64,000 nt of DNA from Thermomicrobium sp. 4228-Ro (GCF_026241205.1 NZ_JAPFQM010000001.1:930001-994000); one strand, 5' to 3'; shown: positions 45,544 through 54,379, counted from the first letter of the stretch. The notes: generated by a model from the letters alone, not told the origin. Numbers and translations: made by a program.

Positions 45544-45882
45544 TCAATCGTCCCCGATCCGCTCGAGTCGTTCGACCGGTAAGACGAAGACGGTGGCGCC
45601 GCCGATCTCGACCTCGAAGTTCTCCGGCATCCAGAGCAGACCGGGCTCCATCGCTGGTGCGTACGGGACCACGACCTCCTTGCGCCGGCGACAGGTCCGT
45701 CGGATGACGGAGAGGACCCGCAGGACGTCGCGATCGTCGACTCCCACGAGCAGGCTGACGTTCTCGCGACGCAGGAGCGCCCCACTGCTCGCGATCCGCG
45801 TGACGCCAAACCCCTCGTCGACCAGTTCGCTGACCAGGCGGTCAGCATCGTCGCTCTGAACGATCGCGATGACGAGTTTCAC
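45544..45882 (-). CDS. PII-like cyclic-di-AMP receptor (DUF970, DarA/PstA type)
   Basis: A 112-residue protein starting at GTG 45882. The order MKLVIAIVQSDDADRLVSEL, FGVTRIASSGALLRRENVSL, LVGVDDRDVLRVLSVI and the late VEIGGATVFVLPVERLER match the PII-like DarA/PstA family, which forms trimers that bind c-di-AMP. It likely relays c-di-AMP levels to an unknown partner. It sits 82 bp upstream of recA; a LexA box in the gap suggests separate promoters. Together with the several c-di-GMP enzymes, it shows that the organism uses two cyclic dinucleotides. Confidence 0.88.
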   Translation of the reverse strand: MKLVIAIVQSDDADRLVSELVDEGFGVTRIASSGALLRRENVSLLVGVDDRDVLRVLSVIRRTCRRRKEVVVPYAPAMEPGLLWMPENFEVEIGGATVFVLPVERLERIGDD

Positions 45883-45914
45883 TGGCCCATCCGTTCGATC
45901 GTTTCGACGTCGTC

Positions 45915-45920
45915 AGTATA
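45915..45920 (-). promoter_or_regulatory. -10 element (TATACT) of the c-di-AMP receptor gene
   Basis: TATACT on the minus strand, 32 bp before the GTG, within GGGTATACT as at tRNA-Leu. No clear -35. Confidence 0.45.
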
Positions 45921-45949
45921 CCCGATCGCGCCCAGCAACGGCCCGCGAC

Positions 45950-46600
45950 GCGTACCGGGGGCCGGGATCGACCGCTGCCGCAGCGCGGCCGGGCGCGGCA
46001 CACCTCGCCCCTCCACCGGGAGAACCCGGAGGGGGCGCCGAGCGGAGCGAGGCGGGGTGAGGGGTATTCGACCGGGCATCCTGGCACCACGGTGCGATCC
46101 CCGCGCCTGGCGGCGAGGCGGGGCGACGCACGCGTCGCCCCGACCGGGTGTGGTCGATCGCCGACGGTCGCCTGCCTCATCGTCCACCCGCAGCCGATCG
46201 ACCACCGTCGATCCCTGTAGGGGTCGGGCGTGCCCGACCCGCCCGGCCCGCCAGGCCCGGGAATCCGACCCTGTTCCCACACATTGCGGCGTGGATGGGC
46301 GAGGCACGCGCTGGAGCCCCCCTCACCCCCCGGCCCCCTCTCCCGCACGGTGCGGGAGAGGGGGTGCCGCGGTAGCGCCGGGGGTGAGGGGTGTCCCATA
46401 GGCGATACACGCCTCACTCCTACAGGCGAAGCGAGGAGAGGGGGTGGCGAGCACTCGCGAGCCGGGGGTGAGGGGTGTGCGACCGCGTGCGGAAACGTGG
46501 GCGGTCGACTGCCGTGCCTGTGGCGCGGCCAGGCGCGGCACGCCTCGCCCCTACCGGGGAATCCGGACGAGGCCAATCGACGACGGTCGCCGATCGCACG
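45950..46600. repeat. Repeat block upstream of the IclR operon
   Basis: No gene between 45883 and 46786. Modules: GCGGCACACCTCGCCCCT (about 45991), GGGCGACGCACGCGTCGCCC (46123-46142), GTAGGGGTCGGGCGTGCCCG (46218), a GGCCCGCCAGGCCCGG module, a CCCCTCTCCCGC...GCGGGAGAGGGG hairpin (46335-46363), and GGCGCGGCACGCCTCGCCCC (about 46532). Order is as in the other blocks. Confidence 0.75.
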
Positions 46601-46694
46601 TCCACCGACGGGCAAGACCACAGCCGCCCGGCCCGGAAGAGCGGTGCTCGAACGGGCCCAGCAGGCTCCGTTCGTCTCCGGAACGCTGGGGATA

Positions 46695-46723
46695 TTGACA
46701 CCGAGTGAACGGCGCAGTAGGAT
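46695..46723 (+). promoter_or_regulatory. Promoter of the IclR-deoxysugar operon
   Basis: TTGACA (46695-46700), a 17-bp spacer, and TAGGAT (46718-46723). The -35 is perfect. It lies 64 bp upstream of the IclR-family start. Confidence 0.75.
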
Positions 46724-46748
46724 GGGGGTAGTTCGAGACCCGGAACAG

Positions 46749-46766
46749 CGTTCGCGATAACGAACG
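46749..46766 (+). promoter_or_regulatory. Inverted repeat, likely IclR operator
   Basis: CGTTCG and CGAACG arms separated by CGATAA, just downstream of the promoter and 20 bp before the regulator. The position fits autorepression by the IclR-family product. Confidence 0.5.
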
Positions 46767-46786
46767 ACACGACGAGGAGCGGTCGG

Positions 46787-47608
46787 ATGCCTGCACGTTC
46801 GCCAGCTGTTTTCCGGGCGGTCGCTACACTCGATGCACTGGCACGCGCGAGCGAAGGGCTGACGCTCAGCGAACTCGCCCGCGAGACCAGCGAGCCGAAA
46901 AGCACGCTCCATGCGGTCCTGGCCACGCTGGTCGAGGCGGGCTTGCTGGTGCGGGACGGAGCGACGAAGCGGTATCGCCTGGGACCGCATCTCCTCGCGC
47001 TGGCCGGCGCCTATGCGCGGCAGAGCGACCTCCTGCGGGCGTTCGGCGAGGTCGCCCGACCGCTGGCCCGCGAGCTCGGCGAGACGGTCCAGCTCGCGAT
47101 CCTGCAGGGCCGCGACGTGCTCTATATCGGGAAGCAAGAAGGCACGCAGTGGGTGCGGCTGGCGTCGGAGGTCGGGACGCGGCTCCCGGCACACGCGACG
47201 TCCCTGGGGAAGTGTCTCCTCGCCTGGCTTCCGCCGGAGGAGCTGGAACGCTTGCTCGCTGCCGGACCGCTCGTCGCGCTGACACCGCGCACCATCACCG
47301 ATCCTGACACGTTGCGAAGCGAGCTCGCCCAGGTGCGCCAGCGCGGCTATGCGATCGACCGTGGGGAAACACTCCCCGATGTCTGGTGTTTCGGTGCGCC
47401 GGTGCGGGACGCCCAGGGAACCGTCGTCGCGGCGCTCAGTATCTCGGTGCCGGTCACGCGGATCGCGCCGGAGCGGATCGACGAGCTGACCGCCGCAGCC
47501 CGGCGGGCGGCCACGGAGCTGTCGCTTCGCCTCGGGTACTATGACATGGTAACGGCAGAGGGCGCTGAGGTGATCGAGGATCTCGAGAGGAGGAGGGTCG
47601 CGCCATGA
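46787..47608 (+). CDS. IclR-family transcriptional regulator
   Basis: A 273-residue protein with ATG after GAGGAGCGG. The N-terminal winged helix (about 8-65: AVFRAVATLDALARASEGLT, LSELARETSEPKSTLHAVLA) and the effector domain (ETVQLAILQGRDVLYIGKQE, HATSLGKCLLAWLP, DVWCFGAPVRDAQGTVVAAL) are complete. Members bind metabolites and repress or activate catabolic operons. Its stop overlaps the start of the binding-protein gene (ATGA), so it is the first gene of the operon and presumably senses the sugar or an acid derived from it. Confidence 0.92.
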   Translation: MPARSPAVFRAVATLDALARASEGLTLSELARETSEPKSTLHAVLATLVEAGLLVRDGATKRYRLGPHLLALAGAYARQSDLLRAFGEVARPLARELGETVQLAILQGRDVLYIGKQEGTQWVRLASEVGTRLPAHATSLGKCLLAWLPPEELERLLAAGPLVALTPRTITDPDTLRSELAQVRQRGYAIDRGETLPDVWCFGAPVRDAQGTVVAALSISVPVTRIAPERIDELTAAARRAATELSLRLGYYDMVTAEGAEVIEDLERRRVAP

Positions 47609-49137
47609 GGATGCTCTCGCGTCGACGGTTTCTGGGTGTCTCTGCTCTCGCCGGGTCGGCGTTGCTCGCCGCCTGTCGCGGCGGCCAGCAGGCGACGCCG
47701 ACTCCCGCGACGACCGGTGGAACAGCCGGCACCGGGCAGCGTTTCGACGGCGTCGAGGTCAACGTGATCACCTTCACCGGACCACAGATCGCTGAGCCGC
47801 TGCAGCGACGGGCTCCGGAGTTCCAGAAACTGACAGGGGCCAAGATCAACGTGATCACGGTACCCTTCGCCGACCTCTACCAGAAGATCCTCACCGACTT
47901 CACGACCGGCACGAACAGCTACCACGTGATCGTCTTCGCACCGCAGTGGATGGCTGACTACGTCGAGCCAGGGTATCTGGAAGACCTCACGCCGCGCGTC
48001 GAGGCCGATCCCGCGTTGCAGTGGGACGACATCGCGCCCTTCTTCCGCAACTTCAGTGCGACGTACGGTGGGCGCATCTACACCATTCCGCTCGACGGCG
48101 ACTTCCAGATGGCCTACTACCGCTCCGACCTCCTGGAAGCCGAAGGGCTCAAGCCGCCCGAAACCTGGGAGGACTACCTGGCGATCGCCCAGCACTTCCA
48201 CGGCAAGGACCTCAACGGTGACGGCGTCCCCGACTTCGGCTCCGGGATCGCCAAGCGGCGCGGTGCCCAGAGCTACTGGATGTTCTGGTCGATCGCCGCC
48301 TCCTTCCTCCAGAGCCAGGGGACGCAGCAAGGCGCGTTCTTCGACGTCGACACCATGGAGCCCTTGACCAACAACCAGGCGCTGGAACGCGCACTGGAAA
48401 TCTACAAAGAGACCGGGAAGTACGGCCCGCCGGACGAGCTGAACTGGGACGTCGGCGACAGCCGCTCCGCCTTCGTCACTGGTCGTTGCGCGCTGACGAT
48501 CGACTGGGGCGATATCGGTACGCTGGCGATCGATCCCGAGCAGTCGAAAGTCAAGGACAAGGTCGGCGCGATCATCCTGCCCGGTACCAAGGAAGTGCTC
48601 GACCGCAAGACCGGCAAGCTCGTCGCCTGTGACCAGAACACCTGCCCGCACGCGATCAACGGCGTGAACCACGCACCCTACGCAGCCTTCGGCGGTTGGT
48701 CGGGTGCGATCAACAAGAACGCGCCCGCCAAGGTGAAGGACGCCGGCTACGCGTTCCTCTCCTACATGAGCCAGCCGGCTCAGGCCAACGTCGACGTCAC
48801 GATCGGGAAGACTGGCTTCAACCCCTACCGGATCTCGCAGTTCGAGAACCTCGACCTCTGGATCAAGGCGGGTATGAGCGAGGCGGCTGCGAAGAACTAT
48901 CTCGGAGCGATCAAGGAGAGTCTGAACAGCCCGAACATGGTGCTCGACCTCCGGATTCCTGGCGCACAACGGTACCAGGGCGTGGTGCTGGACACGGTCC
49001 TCTCGCGTTACCTCGCTGGCGAGCTGACGACGAAGCAGGCCATGGAAGAGCTGACCAAGGGGTGGAACGAGATCACCGACGAACTCGGTCGCGAGAAGCA
49101 GAAGCAGGCCTACCGGGCGAGCTTGAGCATCCGTTAG
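47605..49137 (+). CDS. Carbohydrate ABC transporter substrate-binding protein (family 1, Tat lipoprotein)
   Basis: A 510-residue precursor with twin-arginine motif SRRRFLG and lipobox LLAAC (Cys24), then the family-1 sugar-binding fold: VEVNVITFTGPQIAEPLQRR, GRIYTIPLDGDFQMAYYRSD, a DLNGDGVPDFG loop resembling a calcium site, and AFGGWSGAINKNAPAKVKDA. It delivers a sugar to the two permeases downstream. It ends in TAG, whose last bases form part of the next ribosome binding site (AGGAAAGG). The catabolic genes behind it suggest L-fucose or L-rhamnose. Confidence 0.92.
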   Translation: MRMLSRRRFLGVSALAGSALLAACRGGQQATPTPATTGGTAGTGQRFDGVEVNVITFTGPQIAEPLQRRAPEFQKLTGAKINVITVPFADLYQKILTDFTTGTNSYHVIVFAPQWMADYVEPGYLEDLTPRVEADPALQWDDIAPFFRNFSATYGGRIYTIPLDGDFQMAYYRSDLLEAEGLKPPETWEDYLAIAQHFHGKDLNGDGVPDFGSGIAKRRGAQSYWMFWSIAASFLQSQGTQQGAFFDVDTMEPLTNNQALERALEIYKETGKYGPPDELNWDVGDSRSAFVTGRCALTIDWGDIGTLAIDPEQSKVKDKVGAIILPGTKEVLDRKTGKLVACDQNTCPHAINGVNHAPYAAFGGWSGAINKNAPAKVKDAGYAFLSYMSQPAQANVDVTIGKTGFNPYRISQFENLDLWIKAGMSEAAAKNYLGAIKESLNSPNMVLDLRIPGAQRYQGVVLDTVLSRYLAGELTTKQAMEELTKGWNEITDELGREKQKQAYRASLSIR

Positions 49138-49150
49138 GAAAGGCTCGGCC

Positions 49151-50329
49151 GTGCGCGACACGCGACCTATCGAGACGACGCCTGCGCGTGGGGATGCGGC
49201 GGTGCAGGCAGCCCGCCGCGTCCCCCTCACCCGTGACCGCCTGGTGACCTGGGCGGACCGCCAGGCTGGGGCAGTCCTCGTGCTTCCGGCTGTCCTGGTC
49301 ATCCTGGCGCTCTCGGTTTTCCCCTTGCTCTTCTCCCTATACCTCTCGCTGGCGCGCTTCCAGCCGGTCGCCGGCGGTTTCCGTTTCCGGTTCGTGGGGC
49401 TGCTCAACTACCGCAAGTTGTTCGTCGGTTCGGAACAGGAGCACTTTCTCGGCCGGCTCGGGAACCTGGGCCTGGCCGGCTGGCTCGTCTTCCTCGCGCT
49501 GGCTACGGTCTTCGTCTTCCTGCTCTGGCGTTCGCTCCGGGCCGAGCCGGTCACGCCCCTCCGTCTCCTCGGGCACAGCATCGTCGCGGTCGCCGGACTG
49601 CTCGCGCTCTGGCTCGTCGTGCGGACGACCGCCACCGGTGGGCGTCCGGGGACGCTGGTCGTGACCTGGGTCTACGTCTTCGGCGGTGTCGCGCTCCAGT
49701 TCCTGGTCGGGCTCCTCCTGGCTGTCCTCTGTGCCCAGCAACTCCCGGGACGACGCTTCTTCCGCGTCGTCTTCCTCTTGCCGATGATGATCACCCCGGT
49801 CGGCGTCGCCTACACCTTCCGGATGCTCACCGATACCGGCAAGGGGCCGTTCGCGCCGGTCGCCAACTGGCTCGGCTATGCGAACGTGAGTTGGGTGAAC
49901 GATCCCTGGGGGGCGCGGATCGCGGTGATGATCGGCGATCTCTGGCAGTGGACGCCGTTCATGTTCATCGTGCTCCTGGCTGCGCTCGAGAGCCAGTCGC
50001 CCGAGCCGATCGAGGCCGCGATCGTCGACGGTGCCAGCCCCTGGCAGATCTTCTGGCACATCACGCTGCCGCAGATCGCGCCGGTGGCCAGCACGGTCGT
50101 CCTGATCCGCCTCATCGAGGCGTTCAAGATTTTCGACATGCCGCAAGTGTTGACCGGTGGCGGACCTGGTACGGCGACGGAGTCGCTGACGCTGCATGCC
50201 TACGTGCTCTGGCGCTCGCTCGACTACGGCACCTCCGCAGCGGTCGCCTATTCGCTCCTGTTCGTCGTCACCTTCATCGGCATCGCCTACGTGCGCGTGC
50301 TCCACCGGCGCTTGACGACACTGGGTTGA
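49151..50329 (+). CDS. Carbohydrate ABC transporter permease (MalF-like) with extra helices
   Basis: GTG 49151, 13 bp after the binding protein. The 392-residue protein has the MalF-type core, with the EAA loop EAAIVDGASPWQIFWHITLP near residue 295 and GGGPGTATESLTLHAYVLWR at the end. It is about 90 residues longer than usual: an insert at about 95-185 contains two or three additional hydrophobic helices before the normal third helix. No ATPase is encoded in the operon; a shared MsmK-like ATPase is presumably used. Confidence 0.92.
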   Translation: MRDTRPIETTPARGDAAVQAARRVPLTRDRLVTWADRQAGAVLVLPAVLVILALSVFPLLFSLYLSLARFQPVAGGFRFRFVGLLNYRKLFVGSEQEHFLGRLGNLGLAGWLVFLALATVFVFLLWRSLRAEPVTPLRLLGHSIVAVAGLLALWLVVRTTATGGRPGTLVVTWVYVFGGVALQFLVGLLLAVLCAQQLPGRRFFRVVFLLPMMITPVGVAYTFRMLTDTGKGPFAPVANWLGYANVSWVNDPWGARIAVMIGDLWQWTPFMFIVLLAALESQSPEPIEAAIVDGASPWQIFWHITLPQIAPVASTVVLIRLIEAFKIFDMPQVLTGGGPGTATESLTLHAYVLWRSLDYGTSAAVAYSLLFVVTFIGIAYVRVLHRRLTTLG

Positions 50330-50341
50330 GGGAGGACCGGC

Positions 50342-51367
50342 ATGGCACTGCGCTGGCGCACCACCCCGACTCGACCAGGGCCACTGGCACTCGTCGTCTC
50401 CTATACGGTCTTGCTCCTCTGGGCCCTCGTCGTCCTGTTCCCCCTCTACTGGCTGGCGATCACCGCCTTCAAGCTGCCGATCCACGTCAACGAGGGACCG
50501 AGGTACGTGCCCTTCCTCGACTTCCAGCCGTCGCTCCACGCCTGGCGCTATATCCTGGTCGATCTCGGCAACGACACCTTGCGACCCTATCTCAACACCG
50601 TGATCGTCGGTGTCACGAGTTCCGTCCTCACGCTCCTCCTCGGTGCTGCCGCCACCTACGGCCTGAGCCGGTTCACCTACCGGGTCCGGCTGGCGAGCGT
50701 GCTCGCCTTCCTGGCTGGGGCGGTGCTCGCCGCGGTCGCCATCGAGTTCGGCATCCCGTGGCAACTGGCCGTCGCCGGTGGGCTCGGCGCGTTCGCGCTG
50801 GCCTGGGCGACGGCACTGCGGCGAGTCGGTGGGCCGAGGTTGGGGAACGCCGACATCGCCTTCTGGATGATCTCCCAGCGCATGCTCCCGCCCGTCGCGG
50901 TCGTGATCCCGATCTACATCCTGTTCCAACGACTAGCCCTGCTGGACACGCGGACGGCGCTCGTCATCGCCTATGTCGCGGCCAACCTGCCGATCGCCGT
51001 CTGGTTGCTCCGCGACTATTTCCAGACGATCCCGGTCGAGCTCGAGGAGAGTGCGGCGATCGATGGCGCCAACCGCTACCAGATCCTCTGGCGGATCGTC
51101 CTGCCGCTGGCGCTCCCCGGGCTCGTCGCGACCTTTCTCTTCATCTTCGTGCTCGCCTGGAACGAGTACCTCCTGGCGCTCTTCCTGAGCAGCGCCAAGG
51201 CCCAGACGATGCCGCTGCTGGTGGCGGCCCAGAACGCGACGCGCGGTCCGCAGTGGTGGTACATGTCGGTGCTCATCCTGCTCATGATCGGGCCGGTGAT
51301 CGCGCTCGCCATCGTGCTCGAGCGGTACATCGCCCGCGGGCTGTTGCTCGGAGCCGTCCGCGGCTGA
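50342..51367 (+). CDS. Carbohydrate ABC transporter permease (MalG-like) with extra helices
   Basis: A 341-residue protein, 12 bp after the first permease. MalG-type features are LFPLYWLAITAFKLP and the EAA loop ELEESAAIDGANRYQILWRI near residue 236. An insert at about 118-165 carries two additional hydrophobic segments (VLAFLAGAVLAAVAIEFGIP, LAVAGGLGAFALAWATALRR) before the conserved SQRMLPPVAVVIPIY. The usual length is about 275, so both permeases of this system have extra membrane segments. It imports the same sugar as its neighbours. Confidence 0.92.
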   Translation: MALRWRTTPTRPGPLALVVSYTVLLLWALVVLFPLYWLAITAFKLPIHVNEGPRYVPFLDFQPSLHAWRYILVDLGNDTLRPYLNTVIVGVTSSVLTLLLGAAATYGLSRFTYRVRLASVLAFLAGAVLAAVAIEFGIPWQLAVAGGLGAFALAWATALRRVGGPRLGNADIAFWMISQRMLPPVAVVIPIYILFQRLALLDTRTALVIAYVAANLPIAVWLLRDYFQTIPVELEESAAIDGANRYQILWRIVLPLALPGLVATFLFIFVLAWNEYLLALFLSSAKAQTMPLLVAAQNATRGPQWWYMSVLILLMIGPVIALAIVLERYIARGLLLGAVRG

Positions 51368-51385
51368 AGGAAGGGGTTTTCGCGT

Positions 51386-52138
51386 ATGGAACTCCACGAC
51401 CGGGTCGCCGTCGTGACCGGTGCCGGCTCGGGGATCGGTCGAGCGATCGCCCACCGCTTCGCGCGAGCGGGCGCGCTCGTGGTCGCAGCCGACCTCGATC
51501 TCGAGGCAGCGGAGGCGACGGCGCAGCTCGTACCGGAACGGATCGTCCCGCACGGAGTCGATGTCCGCGACGAGGCGAGTGTGCGGGCACTCATGGCGGC
51601 GACGCTCGACCGCTTCGGCCGCATCGACATCCTGGTCAACAACGCCGGCATCGGGACGACGAAAGACCTGGTCGAGACCGACCTCGAGGAGTGGGAGAAC
51701 GTCTTCGCCGTCAACGTGCGCGGGGTGTTCCTCTGCTGCAAGTACGCCCTGCCCAGCATGCTGGAACGCCGGTCGGGTGTGATCGTCAACATCGGGTCGG
51801 TCGCTGGCCTCATCGGCATCCCGAAACGGGCCGCCTACTGCGCGAGCAAGGGGGCAGTCGTCACGCTCACCAAACAGATCGCGATCGCCTACGTCCGCCA
51901 CGGCATCCGCTGCAACTGCATCTGCCCCGGTACGGTCGATTCCCCTTGGGTCGAACGGCTGGTCGCGCAGGAACCCGACCCGGTCGCTGCGCGCCGCGCC
52001 CTCGAAGCGCGCCAGCCGATGGGCCGGCTGGTCAGGCCGGAAGAAGTGGCTGCGGCAGCGCTCTACCTGGCCTCCGACGAAGCAGCGGCCGTCACCGGGA
52101 GCGTCTTCGTCATCGACGGTGGCTGGCTGGCCCAGTGA
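51386..52138 (+). CDS. Short-chain dehydrogenase, likely 2-keto-3-deoxy-L-fuconate (or -rhamnonate) dehydrogenase
   Basis: A 250-residue classical SDR: cofactor motif TGAGSGIG (11-18), Asp at the end of the second strand (AADLDL) favouring NAD, NNAGIG, catalytic Ser in NIGSVAG, Tyr and Lys in YCASKG, and GGWLAQ at the end. It sits between sugar permeases and a deoxyhexose mutarotase. In the oxidative L-fucose and L-rhamnose routes an SDR oxidises the 2-keto-3-deoxy acid, so this is the best guess. The first-step sugar dehydrogenase is the alternative. Confidence 0.85.
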   Translation: MELHDRVAVVTGAGSGIGRAIAHRFARAGALVVAADLDLEAAEATAQLVPERIVPHGVDVRDEASVRALMAATLDRFGRIDILVNNAGIGTTKDLVETDLEEWENVFAVNVRGVFLCCKYALPSMLERRSGVIVNIGSVAGLIGIPKRAAYCASKGAVVTLTKQIAIAYVRHGIRCNCICPGTVDSPWVERLVAQEPDPVAARRALEARQPMGRLVRPEEVAAAALYLASDEAAAVTGSVFVIDGGWLAQ

Positions 52139-52150
52139 GGAGGCGCAGCG

Positions 52151-52531
52151 GTGAAGTGCTACGGTCTCACGCTCTGCCTGCGCGACGATCCGGCTGCCAT
52201 CGAGGCCTACGTCCGCTACCACCAGGCTGTCTGGCCGCAGGTCTGTGCCCGCCTCCGGGAGGTCGGTATCCACACGATGCGCATCTTCCTGCGCGGGCGG
52301 CGCCTCTTCATGTACATCGAAACGGACGATACCTTCGACCTCGCGCGGGATTTCCCACGGGTGAACGAGGATCCGGTCTCGGCGGAGTGGAACCGGCTCA
52401 TGGCGACGCTGCAGGAACGCGCTCCGGAAGCGGACCCGGACGAATGGTGGGCCCCGATGGAGCTGGTCTTCGACCTCGACTGGCCACAGCACCGGCACCA
52501 GCCTGGTACCGTACCGGAGGTGACGCCGTGA
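52151..52531 (+). CDS. L-rhamnose/L-fucose mutarotase (RhaM family)
   Basis: A 126-residue protein starting at GTG 52151 after GAGGAGG. The family pattern is clear: MKCYGLTLCLRDDP, EAYVRYHQAVWPQV with His24 as expected catalytic residue, GIHTMRIFLRGRRLFMYIET, and the C-terminal WWAPMELVFDLD. It interconverts anomers of L-rhamnose or L-fucose, feeding the right anomer to a pyranose dehydrogenase. Its stop overlaps the next start (GTGA). This gene is the strongest clue to the operon's sugar. Confidence 0.9.
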   Translation: MKCYGLTLCLRDDPAAIEAYVRYHQAVWPQVCARLREVGIHTMRIFLRGRRLFMYIETDDTFDLARDFPRVNEDPVSAEWNRLMATLQERAPEADPDEWWAPMELVFDLDWPQHRHQPGTVPEVTP

Positions 52532-53502
52532 CGACGCTCCCGCGCCGCACGCTCGGCCGGACCGGTCTCGAGGTCAGCATCGTCTGCGCTGGTTGCGCGC
52601 CGCTCGGCGACATGCCGGAAGCCTTCGGCTATCGCGTCCCGGAAGAGCAGGCGCTGGCGACGCTGCGCGAGCTCTTCCGGAGCCCGATCACGTTCCTCGA
52701 TACTGCCGCGGCATACGGGGACGGCGAGAGCGAGCGCCGGATCGGCCTGGTCCTGCGCGAGCTCGGCGGGCTCCCACCGGGTTACGTCCTGGCGACCAAG
52801 GCCGACCGCGACCTGGCGACTGGCCGGTTCGATGCCGACCAGGTACGCCGTTCGGTCGAGCGCAGCCTCCGACTCCTCGGTCTGGAGCGGCTGCAACTGG
52901 TCTACTTCCACGATCCGGAGCATGCCGGGCTCTCGGTGGCCGAGGCGATGGCGCCGGGTGGCCCGGTGGAGGCGCTCCTCGCTCTCCGTGACCAGGGGGT
53001 GATCGAGCACGTCGGTATCGCCGCCGGGCCGATCGACATGCTGATCGAATACGTGGAGACCGGCGTCTTCGAGGTCGTCATCACGCACAACCGCTACACG
53101 CTGCTCAACCGGACCGCTGAGCCGCTCGTCCGCCGCGCGCACGAGCTCGGTGTCGCCGTCGTGAACGCGGCACCGTACGGCAGTGGCCTCCTGGCCAAGG
53201 GACCGTCGGCTTTCCCACGCTATGCCTACCGGGCGGCGCATGCCGAGGAACTGGAGCGGGCACGACAACTCGAGGCGATCTGCACGCGCTACGGAGTCCC
53301 GCTCGCCGCGGTCGCACTCCAGTTCTCGCTGCGCGAACCGCGCATCACCGCGACGATCGTCGGGATGAGTCGTCCAGAGCGCGTGGCGGAGACCGTGCGG
53401 CTGGCGACCTGGCCGATTCCCGAGGCGCTCTGGGACGAGGTCGCGACGGTTGCGCCGCTGCCGTACGATCCTCAGACCGGGCAGGTGCTGAGGCTGGAGT
53501 GA
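52528..53502 (+). CDS. Aldo/keto reductase, L-fucose (D-threo-aldose) dehydrogenase-like
   Basis: GTG 52528 follows GGAGG. The 324-residue AKR has the catalytic tetrad Asp58 and Tyr63 (FLDTAAAYGDGESERRIG), Lys91 (LATKAD) and His128 (VYFHDPEH). Members of this branch (D-threo-aldose 1-dehydrogenase) oxidise L-fucose to L-fucono-lactone. Placement between the mutarotase and the lactonase fits that step. An L-rhamnose 1-dehydrogenase role is the alternative. Confidence 0.88.
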   Translation: MTTLPRRTLGRTGLEVSIVCAGCAPLGDMPEAFGYRVPEEQALATLRELFRSPITFLDTAAAYGDGESERRIGLVLRELGGLPPGYVLATKADRDLATGRFDADQVRRSVERSLRLLGLERLQLVYFHDPEHAGLSVAEAMAPGGPVEALLALRDQGVIEHVGIAAGPIDMLIEYVETGVFEVVITHNRYTLLNRTAEPLVRRAHELGVAVVNAAPYGSGLLAKGPSAFPRYAYRAAHAEELERARQLEAICTRYGVPLAAVALQFSLREPRITATIVGMSRPERVAETVRLATWPIPEALWDEVATVAPLPYDPQTGQVLRLE

Positions 53503-53518
53503 GGACGGGGAGAACGCG

Positions 53519-54379
53519 ATGCCGATCGGAACGGTACCGATCACCGATACGCACGTCCACTTCTGGGACATCGAGCGTTCGGACCTCTACTGGATGACGC
53601 CCGAACTGGCCGAGCAGCTGAAACCGCTGCGCCGGAGCTTCGGCCCCGAAGACCTCGACCCCGAGCGGCGCGCGGTCGGTGTGGACCGGATCGTCATCGT
53701 CCAGGCAGCCCGCTCCGACTGGGACCACGCGTGGTGGTTCTCGCTCTGCGACCGGTATCCCTGGATCGTGGCTGTCGTCGGCTGGGTCGATCTGGCAGCG
53801 CCGGACGTGGGCGAGCGGCTCGACCGTTCGGCTCGCCATCGCGCTTTCCGTGGGGTGCGAGCCACCGCCGAGAACGAGCCGGACCCCGACTGGCTCGTGC
53901 GCCCTGAGGTCTGGCGGGGTATCGCAGCGGTGGCGGAACGGGGTCTGACGCTCGATCTCCTCGTGCGGGTCGAGCATCTCCCCCACGTGCCGCGACTCGC
54001 CGAGCGGTTCCCGGAGCTGACCCTGGTCGTCGATCACCTGGCCAAGCCTCCGATCGCCAGCGGCGACCTCGCGCGCTGGCGCGACCGCATGGCCGCGCTG
54101 GTTCCATATCCGAACGTCTGGTGCAAGCTGTCGGGGCTCCTCACCGAGGCAGGGCCCCAACCGACTGTCGAGGCGTTGCGACCCGTGGTCGCGTTCGCGC
54201 TCGAGCGCTTCGGCCCGGCCCGCCTCCTCTGGGGCAGCGACTGGCCGGTCGCGACCCTGGCTGCCGATTACCGGACGACCTTCGGTGTCTACCAGCAGCT
54301 CACGAGCGACCTGAGCGAAGCCGAGCGCGCTGCCGTGTTCGGGGAGAACGCGGCGCGGGTCTACCGGCTCCCCGGCTGA
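53519..54379 (+). CDS. Amidohydrolase-2 family lactonase (L-fuconolactonase-like)
   Basis: A 286-residue TIM-barrel hydrolase: N-terminal DTHVHFWD metal motif, IVIVQAARSDWDHAWW, VVDHLAKPPIASGD, WCKLSGLLTEA, and LLWGSDWPVAT, the usual landmarks of COG3618 lactonases. Such enzymes open L-fucono-1,5-lactone or related sugar lactones. It is the last gene of the operon. No sugar-acid dehydratase is present, so the route from L-fuconate onward needs a gene elsewhere. Confidence 0.9.
   Translation: MPIGTVPITDTHVHFWDIERSDLYWMTPELAEQLKPLRRSFGPEDLDPERRAVGVDRIVIVQAARSDWDHAWWFSLCDRYPWIVAVVGWVDLAAPDVGERLDRSARHRAFRGVRATAENEPDPDWLVRPEVWRGIAAVAERGLTLDLLVRVEHLPHVPRLAERFPELTLVVDHLAKPPIASGDLARWRDRMAALVPYPNVWCKLSGLLTEAGPQPTVEALRPVVAFALERFGPARLLWGSDWPVATLAADYRTTFGVYQQLTSDLSEAERAAVFGENAARVYRLPG

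Noticed and set aside
45842-47194. A 450-codon minus-strand frame
   Set aside because: It is built from repeat palindromes and the antisense of the IclR gene.
49891-53502. A 1203-codon open frame on the plus strand
   Set aside because: It runs in another frame through permease, SDR, mutarotase and aldo/keto reductase genes and is dominated by Arg, Pro and Ala. Only its final part coincides with the real AKR frame (52528-53502).
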